Assembly (NCBI RefSeq): GCF_008933955.1
Contig: NZ_WBXO01000001.1
Coordinates: forward strand, 124,001-188,000
Length of the DNA: 64,000 bases
Reading direction: 5' to 3'
From: Heliorestis acidaminivorans
Lineage (GTDB): Bacteria; Bacillota; Desulfitobacteriia; Heliobacteriales; Heliobacteriaceae
Of this stretch, positions 50,655 to 58,295 are shown one piece after another. The translations under genes were made by a program, and so were the position numbers. Position 1 is the first letter of the stretch. Each line of letters opens with the position of its first letter. Under the pieces are notes generated by a model that was not told the DNA's origin, ran no database searches, and was given only the letters and a program-made list of their open reading frames with translations.

Positions 50655-51358
50655 AATTTTTCCTCGTGAGCACTTTGTATCATATTGATCATTTTATTCT
50701 GAACATCCTTATGAGTCATTTGTGGATTTAGGGCTTGCATTGCATCTATGATGACCGAACTTATTGCAGGCTCTTTGCCTTTCAGATCTTTACCTTGCAA
50801 GTAATCTGACATTTCTCCCATGGTGAATAAGCCATTTTCTTTGAATTTATCTATACATACTTTGATTTCCTCTGCTGATAAATTAATTTTTTCTGCCGTT
50901 AACAAAAATTCTGCTGGAATCTCCACACCTGTTTTTTCCTCAATACTTTTAGCTAAAATGGTAGTGCCAATTGCTGTACAGGCCAGGCGTTCTTCTGGAG
51001 ACATTTCATTGAACTTTTCTCGATCAAGTTCAATTTCTTCCCGTAAATATTTAATATATTCCTGATGAGTCTCAAATTCTTCTCGTGGTAACGTATCTTC
51101 CTGAATAGCTTTTGCACCTAGTTCATCCATTTTTTCGTCTTTTTGACCTATGCCTAAGATTTCCGCAATAGTAGTCACGAGAATTGCAATAGCTTCAATC
51201 GCTCTTATTGCTATCTCTAGAGTCTTAAAAGGTGATAAAATTACTGCCACACTGTTGCCAATGACACCGCCTATTTTCCCTAGATTATTGCCCACAAAAT
51301 TAACTGCTGTACTGATTGCGCTACCAATGGCACTACAAGCTGATGAAAACCATCCCAT
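50651..51358 (-). CDS. Protein with hydrophobic helical N-terminus, Hsp70/HerA operon
   Basis: 235 residues. The first ~70 are Ala/Gly/Ile-rich helices (ACSAIGSAISTAVNFVG, then IGGVIGNSVAVILSPF and IRAIEAIAILVTTIAEILGI), like membrane-inserting or pore-forming segments. No cleavable signal peptide is evident. The remainder is acidic and helical (KMDELGAKAIQ, EYIKYLREEIELDREKF) and ends LNPQMTHKDVQNKMINM. No family recognised. A membrane-acting effector is my inference from composition and operon position. GAGGAGGCG precedes ATG 51358. Confidence 0.7.
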   Translation of the reverse strand: MGWFSSACSAIGSAISTAVNFVGNNLGKIGGVIGNSVAVILSPFKTLEIAIRAIEAIAILVTTIAEILGIGQKDEKMDELGAKAIQEDTLPREEFETHQEYIKYLREEIELDREKFNEMSPEERLACTAIGTTILAKSIEEKTGVEIPAEFLLTAEKINLSAEEIKVCIDKFKENGLFTMGEMSDYLQGKDLKGKEPAISSVIIDAMQALNPQMTHKDVQNKMINMIQSAHEEKL

Positions 51359-51385
51359 TATAAACGCCTCCTCTTAGATTGATGC

Positions 51386-54300
51386 TCATAGTTTTATTTT
51401 TAGATGATTGTAGTAATATAACTTTTTCTCTTCCATCTTGTCAGACCTATTGAGAACATCGTTAATAAATTCATTAAGTATTGTTTTACTTTTTTCCCAT
51501 GAGCCTATAGGATATGAGCCACCATGTAGCAACAATTGCAGAACAAATTCTTTTTCTTCTTCCCCTGTTATCTGCTTCAATCTTGCTGTAAAAGCTTGCT
51601 GAGCCTCTGGTTCTTTATAATAATTGCGGAAGTTGTCCACTAGTGAGCTGTCCGTACTATATTCTATATACTTAAGAAATTGTTCCAAGTCAGGTTCATG
51701 TTGTAGACATTCTAAACCAAGAAAGATGCCACGCTTGTACATTTTTCGGTAATATTCCATGACATTCTTTCTCAATTCCTCGTCTTTTACATATTCCTCT
51801 CCTGTAGTATTCGTCGTTTTATTTACTTGCACCTGCAAAGCTTTTGGCCAACCTTGTGTGAACACAATCGCTCGACCTACATCAAGATTGGAGAGGAACT
51901 TTTTTTGTTCATCTGTTAAGACCATGGTGTTGCCAATAGCTTCCTTATCATCTTGGGCAAATATTTTATGTACTACTTTTGTGTTCGTATTTTTTAGTAC
52001 TTCTGGTGTTAATTTACCAGGAATCTGATCTACAATAATTAGCGATTCGCCATATTTGCGCACTTCAGCTAGCATGTCAGTAAAGGTTTCTACGCTTTGC
52101 TTTTTGTTCAGACTGTCTCCTGGCTCATACTTACTCAAGAGCCGATGAGCTTCTTCAAACAAAGTAATATGTTTGAAGTCACTGTTGATTTTAGACTTGA
52201 CCTTCATGGCTTCTATCAAGTTAGTAAGAATAAATCCTAGAATTAAAGCTTTTTCTGAGCCACTGCGGATCTCTTCTAGTTCTAGCACCACTTTACGTTC
52301 TAGGAGATCGGCAAAGTCAATGGACCGCTTTGTATCTAGCATCAAGCCTTTTGCACCAATCGTCAAACCTTGAAGTCTTGCACGGATAGAGCCGATATAG
52401 TCGCGCTTTAAGCGCTCATCAAATCCTTGCTTCTCCACGACTTTCTCTGTCTTGTTCATTAAGTCAGTTAATGTGGGGAATGCGTACACACCGTCTGCAA
52501 AGGGATTTTGATATTTTGTATTGCGGTTTTGCGATATGTTCCAGCCACAGTCTTGATAACATTCATATATTGCTGATTCGATAATTTGCGGTATGGCGGC
52601 CTCCATATCGAAGGCCGCTTCAATACTAGCCTTAATCATATCCACTCTAGAAGTGATACTTTCATGAGGAAAAAATTCAAAAGGATTTAATCGAAAAGGA
52701 GCAACTGTATCTACACCTAAAGTAAAGACTAGCAGATCGTCATAGGTACGGTTCAAAATCCGGTATTCTGTTTTGGCTGGCTCTATTACTAGAAAAGGCA
52801 ATCCGCTATAGATAAGCATCTTTTGGCAGGTAGTTGTTTTGCCACTTCCTGTTACACCCGTCACAAAGGTGTGCTTATTCATGTTTTCTTTATCTAAGTA
52901 TACTGGTATATCATTCAGTACCGTTCCACTCTGCACTAAATTGCCTAACTCTATTCGGTTGTTGTCCTCTATATTAGTATTGAAATTCAAACCAAAATCG
53001 ACTTCTTCTCTTAATCCCAACCCGACAATTTCTTTTTGTGGTAGTCCAGCAATCATGCTTAATTCGTTGGTAGATAGCCAATTGCCTACATGTACATAGC
53101 CTTGCTTAATAAATTGAGAGCATGCCGCTCTAGATGATAATTCGTTAAGGGAAGGATGAGTCTGAAATTTTGTTCTTGGAATTTGTAAGCTCCTGAAAGC
53201 TTTAGATCTGTAATTTTGCTTAGAAAGAGGGACTTTTCGTAAAGGTACTTTATTGCCACTTTCTCCCGAATACAACGATTTAACTGTATTTTCGAGCTTG
53301 ATTAAACTACCTCGGCATTGCGAAAGTAGCACAATTGAAGTGACAAAAATCCCTTTTCCTTTACCGTAATCTAACCGTTTAAAAATTATTTCATCTAAAT
53401 AAGCAATCCAATCTTGAGCTTCTTTATTGACAAATTCTAAGGTAGTTGTAGCCGATGTACTATCAGATGTATTACTTCCTTCGGTCTTAGAATCGCCTAT
53501 GCTTGTCCCGCTTGATGAGCCCTGCGTGTGAGAATGACTATCGCTAGAAGATTTTCCTGAACTTTCTGATTTGCTAGTGCCGTTAGCTTTGGAATGACTC
53601 GTTCCTGTATTTACGGAATCAGATACTGAATTAGTTGTGGAACTGCTAGGTTTGCCAATATTTTTAGTTTCTCCTTTGTTATCACCACGGGTTTCGGTAA
53701 AGCTAGTTCCTTCTGTCCAGTTAGTATTCGTACCAGTGCCAGTCTGTTTGGTAGTAGAGATATTTTCACCAATATTATCAGTCTTCGACTTCGTTACTGA
53801 CGAAGATGTACCAGTAGCCTTGACAACACCTTCTTGGATGTTTTTTTTCATTAACGGCACCAAGGCGGTATAAAATCGGTATAAATTACGTTCTATAGCG
53901 GAAATATCATCAATTGCTAGTGGCTTAGCAATAATGACCACACTGAATTGTTCTCCAAGCATGACATCAACTAAGCGATCGACACCTTGAAACTTTTCAT
54001 TATCTTCGTTAGTTCCTGGTACACCTTCTAAATAACAACAGTAGGTCATGTTTTTTATTGTCTCCATAATTGTAGACTTGACCTTTGGTTGTACTTCACT
54101 AATCTTACTACCTCGGAAATTCCCCTTCAAACTGGGCAATAATACATTACGGCCTAAATCATATACCGGAAGTTCCATAACACAATCGGCATCGGCATGT
54201 AAATCTTTAGCGATGCCAAAGTAAAAGTGCACTCCAAATTCATTGCCTTGAATAATGTAGACAAAATTAATCCCTTCAATTTGGAGGGAGCTCATGACAT

Positions 54301-54478
54301 TTTCTAAGGCCTCTTTGCGGGGAGCTTTATCTTCAAAGGTGATTTCTTCAATATGATATAGGGTTATATCTCGATCTAGTAAGCCTTCTGGTTTGTCATT
54401 TTTCAATTGTTGATTATTGCTGATATACAACATATTGGGATCTGCAATAAAGTCCAACATAAATTTCTCTTCACTCAT
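51386..54478 (-). CDS. HerA/VirB4-type ATPase with Ser/Thr/Gly-rich insert
   Basis: 1030 residues. The N-terminal ~1-210 domain is unrecognised (FVYIIQGNEFGVHFYFGIAK). Residues ~216-346 are a low-complexity Ser/Thr/Gly/Asn insert with repeated TG, SKSES and SSD elements. The C-terminal RecA-like ATPase has Walker A TGVTGSGKTTTC near 545, Walker B HITLFEEAHRLLS near 776, and a sensor region ESLIIVDQIPGKLTPEVLKN, then KIFAQDDKEAIG. This is the HerA/DUF87 pattern of hexameric pumps or translocases. It starts 15 bases after the Hsp70-like gene. Confidence 0.87.
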   Translation of the reverse strand: MSEEKFMLDFIADPNMLYISNNQQLKNDKPEGLLDRDITLYHIEEITFEDKAPRKEALENVMSSLQIEGINFVYIIQGNEFGVHFYFGIAKDLHADADCVMELPVYDLGRNVLLPSLKGNFRGSKISEVQPKVKSTIMETIKNMTYCCYLEGVPGTNEDNEKFQGVDRLVDVMLGEQFSVVIIAKPLAIDDISAIERNLYRFYTALVPLMKKNIQEGVVKATGTSSSVTKSKTDNIGENISTTKQTGTGTNTNWTEGTSFTETRGDNKGETKNIGKPSSSTTNSVSDSVNTGTSHSKANGTSKSESSGKSSSDSHSHTQGSSSGTSIGDSKTEGSNTSDSTSATTTLEFVNKEAQDWIAYLDEIIFKRLDYGKGKGIFVTSIVLLSQCRGSLIKLENTVKSLYSGESGNKVPLRKVPLSKQNYRSKAFRSLQIPRTKFQTHPSLNELSSRAACSQFIKQGYVHVGNWLSTNELSMIAGLPQKEIVGLGLREEVDFGLNFNTNIEDNNRIELGNLVQSGTVLNDIPVYLDKENMNKHTFVTGVTGSGKTTTCQKMLIYSGLPFLVIEPAKTEYRILNRTYDDLLVFTLGVDTVAPFRLNPFEFFPHESITSRVDMIKASIEAAFDMEAAIPQIIESAIYECYQDCGWNISQNRNTKYQNPFADGVYAFPTLTDLMNKTEKVVEKQGFDERLKRDYIGSIRARLQGLTIGAKGLMLDTKRSIDFADLLERKVVLELEEIRSGSEKALILGFILTNLIEAMKVKSKINSDFKHITLFEEAHRLLSKYEPGDSLNKKQSVETFTDMLAEVRKYGESLIIVDQIPGKLTPEVLKNTNTKVVHKIFAQDDKEAIGNTMVLTDEQKKFLSNLDVGRAIVFTQGWPKALQVQVNKTTNTTGEEYVKDEELRKNVMEYYRKMYKRGIFLGLECLQHEPDLEQFLKYIEYSTDSSLVDNFRNYYKEPEAQQAFTARLKQITGEEEKEFVLQLLLHGGSYPIGSWEKSKTILNEFINDVLNRSDKMEEKKLYYYNHLKIKL

Positions 54479-54493
54479 AGTCTGCTCCTATAT

Positions 54494-57370
54494 CTATGCT
54501 AAATCTAATTGAATTACAGGCTCGAGATACTTTTCCTGCTCTAACTCTCCAGGCCTAGCTACTACATATTCTATAACTGTTGGTTTCACTGCTCGGTAAT
54601 AAATATTCGCATCAGGATAAGAGCCGTTAATTCTACATTTTTTTCGACTAACTTGATCAATCTTTAGATTGTTTTTGTATGCCTCTGGCAAGTTGGTGTA
54701 ATAGAGCGTAAAATCTTCTATTCCAGCATCAATTAATTCTTGCCATTCACCATAGGCAAGCTCACGATCAGATAGGCAAATGAATTTTTTTCTTTTTTCT
54801 ATACCAATGTAATACTTGAATTTTATTTCATTGTCTACTTTTGACTCATTTTGCTGGACAATCTTGATTCTGCCTCCTGGCCTGCTTTCAACTAAACCAA
54901 AAGCTACTCCTGTCTTACCAGTTGGTCTAACAGGTGTGGTTGAAGATTCCACTTGGAGATTACGTTGAATTTCCAGTGCTTCGACAGAACCAAGTGGTGG
55001 AAAAATGGAAAAAAATTGTTGCTCATCTTCTTCACCGCATATTTCTTTGGTGATTTGTCGCGTATATTGTTCAAAAAGTTCTCGAACTAGGGCAGACTTG
55101 CTCGAATTTCCTGCTAAGAAAATATTGATTAATGTAATATCTTTGGTTGCTGGAACTTTAAAGGCCAAGCGCAAACTAGCAAAGAAGTTACGAACTCCTT
55201 TTTCAATACGATCACGTAAGATTTTATGTAATGTTTCAGGATCTACGGAAAGTTCAAAGTTAAGCTTAGCATTACCTTTAGCATCAAATAGATTTACTTT
55301 TATAATGCCACTTTCAAAGGCCTTTTCATATTCTGAATGGCTTTCCCATAAAGGCCGTAGTTTTTCCATAAGCTGTGTGGTATTAAGTCTAGCCTCTTGA
55401 GATTCATTGATTAGTACTTCACTACCAGGGAATCTGTTGCATTCAGGAGGTAGAGTAAAAGTCAGCCCATGGCTACGCATAGCATCCTGATTGGCCTTGA
55501 ATACTTCAAAAGCCAACAATTCCAGTAAGTTTTCCCCGCCAAGATATTGATCACCACCGGCACCAAAGCATTCCATGACGTAATCGTATCGTCTTTCCGA
55601 TGCATCAGCTTCACGGAAAAGTCCAAAATCAAAGTCCGTTGTACCACCACCAAAGTCAAAGACACTATAAAAAACTTTTTCATCGCCTTCTGGTGAGAAG
55701 CCATATTCTTGTAAGGCACAGATCGCATAAGCCGCTGGTTCACTAGCTCCAGCTAAAACCCGAAATTGTTCCATAACTTTTTCATCTTCTAACAGTGAAG
55801 CAGGAAGAGATTTTTTTAGTCCTCTAGAAAAGCTATCTACAATCTTTTGCCGTACTGCCTTTTCGTAGGTTACAGGAAATGACAATAAGTAATCCAAATA
55901 TATTCCGTTGTGCATGTTGTTAATATAAAGGCCAATGAAATAAGCATAGAGCTCAATCGGGTTAAACTGCTCTGCTTCAATCGTTAAGAAAGCAGGTAGA
56001 ACCATGTCTTTACCTTGTTTGTCCCGCAGTCGAATATAACGTTTGCTATCTCCTGCCCATTGCTTCAACTCATATAGATAGGCGTAATATTCATCGCTAC
56101 TGCTGTTTAAGAGGCTACTAAATGCTGTATGGGACGTCGTTAAGTTTTCCCATAAAGTGTGAGGTCTACCTTCCGCTTGATTATATTGAGCCATAAATGC
56201 GTCCAAATCGAGGAATTCTAATACTGTAGGATTTTCATAGTGATGATCTTCTACTTTTTGCGAAAAGCGACCTGTCCCGATACGCATCGGCATTGTATGA
56301 TCGCTACTTTCCTGATAAACAACTACTGTACTTTTTGTGCCAAAGTCAATCCCTACGACACCGTCATAATTAATATCTGCAACTGGGTTGCGTGCCATCA
56401 GCACCTCATTTACTCGTGCAGTATAAGGCATGGTATCATTAACTTGCCATAAATCCCAGTGGCCTCTGTTCGGATCGGTCAATATTCTTTCATCATAGCT
56501 TTCTAAGTCACATCGTTCATAGTCACAATTGAGTAACTTATCTTTGATAACAGCTAAAGAACCTGACGGCAAGTCAATGGGCATACTTGTTTTTAGTGTA
56601 GAAGCCACATCTGTGGCTGTAAGACTTTTGCCAGATTGAAGTTTTAGTGTTTGATTAATCATATCTTGCATCAGTAAATTGTTGTTACATTTTAGCAGGC
56701 CATCATTTATTAAAAAGTAGTTACTATTAGTTTTGTTTAAACTCTGGATTGTCAGATAAGCCCTTTCCTCTTCTTTGGTTAACCCGTCTGGTATCAGGTC
56801 ATATTTGAGCCATTGTAATATAACTTCCCAAACAGATGAAGTGTGCGTGATTTTTTCAGATAACCTAAAAATAGGAATATGATAAGATGTATGGTAATCA
56901 TAATTACCAAACTTATATTTATTATTACCATTTGCATGTAAGGCGCTATTACCAAGAACTGTATAACAACAGTCAGTTTTGAACTTCCAGCCAAACTTTC
57001 GTTTTAAGTTCTCAAACTTACCCAAAAAAGCACTTTGTAATTCACGTTCTGAGAGAAGTTTTCCTGTAAAACCGGAGAATTTATTGTTGAATGTATCATT
57101 ATCATACCGATAACCTGTACTACAATGACCTAATTCGAATTTGTTAAAATCAGGGAAAAGACCTGGTACATCATGGTTATAAAATACTGCTTTGTTCTTC
57201 ATTCTTATCCAGCTATTTTCAAGCAATTTGCTGATCGGTTTTTGTAACGAGCGCCAGGTCTCGGCAATCTTTTCTATTTCTTCTTTGGCTATTTCCGTAA
57301 TTGTCTTGCTGACGATTTCTTGAAAAGTGCTATCATTAATTGCAATAATTTCTATTTGTTTTGTATTCAT
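54494..57370 (-). CDS. Large Hsp70-like (actin-fold) ATPase
   Basis: 958 residues. The N-terminal ~330 form an extra domain with no recognised relatives. The actin/Hsp70 fold starts near 335 with phosphate-1 loop VGIDFGTKSTVVVYQ, then LSFPVTYEKAVRQKIV, phosphate-2 loop VFDFGGGTTDFDFG near 573, and the adenosine motif FLAGNSSKSALVRELF. A canonical DnaK substrate-binding domain is not evident; the C-terminal 200 residues look beta-rich. It probably binds and remodels a partner within the operon, with the upstream GrpE-like protein as exchange factor. The gene lies nine bases after that gene. Confidence 0.87.
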   Translation of the reverse strand: MNTKQIEIIAINDSTFQEIVSKTITEIAKEEIEKIAETWRSLQKPISKLLENSWIRMKNKAVFYNHDVPGLFPDFNKFELGHCSTGYRYDNDTFNNKFSGFTGKLLSERELQSAFLGKFENLKRKFGWKFKTDCCYTVLGNSALHANGNNKYKFGNYDYHTSYHIPIFRLSEKITHTSSVWEVILQWLKYDLIPDGLTKEEERAYLTIQSLNKTNSNYFLINDGLLKCNNNLLMQDMINQTLKLQSGKSLTATDVASTLKTSMPIDLPSGSLAVIKDKLLNCDYERCDLESYDERILTDPNRGHWDLWQVNDTMPYTARVNEVLMARNPVADINYDGVVGIDFGTKSTVVVYQESSDHTMPMRIGTGRFSQKVEDHHYENPTVLEFLDLDAFMAQYNQAEGRPHTLWENLTTSHTAFSSLLNSSSDEYYAYLYELKQWAGDSKRYIRLRDKQGKDMVLPAFLTIEAEQFNPIELYAYFIGLYINNMHNGIYLDYLLSFPVTYEKAVRQKIVDSFSRGLKKSLPASLLEDEKVMEQFRVLAGASEPAAYAICALQEYGFSPEGDEKVFYSVFDFGGGTTDFDFGLFREADASERRYDYVMECFGAGGDQYLGGENLLELLAFEVFKANQDAMRSHGLTFTLPPECNRFPGSEVLINESQEARLNTTQLMEKLRPLWESHSEYEKAFESGIIKVNLFDAKGNAKLNFELSVDPETLHKILRDRIEKGVRNFFASLRLAFKVPATKDITLINIFLAGNSSKSALVRELFEQYTRQITKEICGEEDEQQFFSIFPPLGSVEALEIQRNLQVESSTTPVRPTGKTGVAFGLVESRPGGRIKIVQQNESKVDNEIKFKYYIGIEKRKKFICLSDRELAYGEWQELIDAGIEDFTLYYTNLPEAYKNNLKIDQVSRKKCRINGSYPDANIYYRAVKPTVIEYVVARPGELEQEKYLEPVIQLDLA

Positions 57371-57379
57371 TCTCTTCTC

Positions 57380-58135
57380 CTATATTCTAACTACTGATTT
57401 CTTTATCAATTTCTCAGTATTGACATTTTTATATCCTAGCAGGCAAACTTGCGATATTCTGCCTGACGCTTTACTATCAGCCGTACGTATATGCTTGGAC
57501 GCATCAAACTCTTCACCAGGTTGTACTATCTGCCAAGCAAAAAGTGGCTGTTCGAACAGCTTGTTATGCAATTCGAGAAAGAAGGTAATCAAAGAGATTA
57601 GTTCTGCTCTATCTGTATTTTGTCCAGCAATGATTTGCTGTTTTGTGTATTCCCATAGGGAGTCTATATTGTCTAACTGAGCGCCACAAGCAATAAAGGA
57701 CTCTGGTGTATCCCTTTTAAAAATACCTGTAAGCTCTCTGGCAGTTTTTTCTGACAAAGATTGATATTGTGCATAAGCACTTTCCACCTGCTTATATTTG
57801 TTTTGAAAAGATAGTAGTTTTTCTGACAAACATGATCTTTCCTTACGGTACTGTTCAGTCAAGTGCTGAGAAGTTTCAATTTGATTGACTAACTTGCACT
57901 GCTCTGCCTGTTGATGCTCTAGATCCTTTTGCAGGTCTGCTATCTCTTGCTTAGCTTGCTGTAGTGCTTTTTCCAGAGTCATATATCTTTCACGCCATTG
58001 GTGAACTTCTTTTGGAGTACTAATAGCACTTTCATCAGCCGGTAAGTCTAATATCTCTTTAAGTTTTGCAATTACTTTAGGATGTTCAAGTGCTGTTAAC
58101 ATTTGCTCAATGTAAGCTTTATCAGTATAGATCAA
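57380..58135 (-). CDS. GrpE-like coiled-coil protein
   Basis: 251 residues. Residues ~45-135 are a long coiled coil (RYMTLEKALQQAKQEIADLQ, then LVNQIETSQHLTEQYRKE). The C-terminal ~45 residues, GEEFDASKHIRTADSKASG and ISQVCLLGYKN then KKSVVRI, mirror the beta domain of GrpE (the Q-V-x-x-x-G-Y-K pattern and terminal V-x-V/I). GrpE is the nucleotide-exchange factor of DnaK, so this is probably a dedicated exchange factor for the neighbouring Hsp70-like ATPase. First gene of the operon, with GAGGAG before ATG 58135. Confidence 0.75.
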   Translation of the reverse strand: MIYTDKAYIEQMLTALEHPKVIAKLKEILDLPADESAISTPKEVHQWRERYMTLEKALQQAKQEIADLQKDLEHQQAEQCKLVNQIETSQHLTEQYRKERSCLSEKLLSFQNKYKQVESAYAQYQSLSEKTARELTGIFKRDTPESFIACGAQLDNIDSLWEYTKQQIIAGQNTDRAELISLITFFLELHNKLFEQPLFAWQIVQPGEEFDASKHIRTADSKASGRISQVCLLGYKNVNTEKLIKKSVVRI

Positions 58136-58240
58136 TAGATCCTCTCCTCTAAGGTAATTCCTGAGGGATAAGTAATTAAAACAATGCTTTCTTTATTTTA
58201 CTACACTGGTCTATTTTTTCACAATTGTTTTAGGAAAGTG

Positions 58241-58277
58241 CAAAACCGCTTAGACATTTTGGTCTAAGCGGTTTTTG
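58241..58277 (-). terminator. Terminator of the hybrid histidine kinase gene
   Basis: Arms AAAACCGCTTAGACA and TGGTCTAAGCGGTTTTT, 20 bases past the kinase stop. The stem is closely related to that at 50065-50102. Confidence 0.85.
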
Positions 58278-58295
58278 ATAAGTCTGTTATGTTTT

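Noticed and set aside
52173-53873. Several + strand open frames inside the HerA-type ATPase gene
   Set aside because: Antisense shadows of a long conserved gene, without ribosome sites or family similarity.
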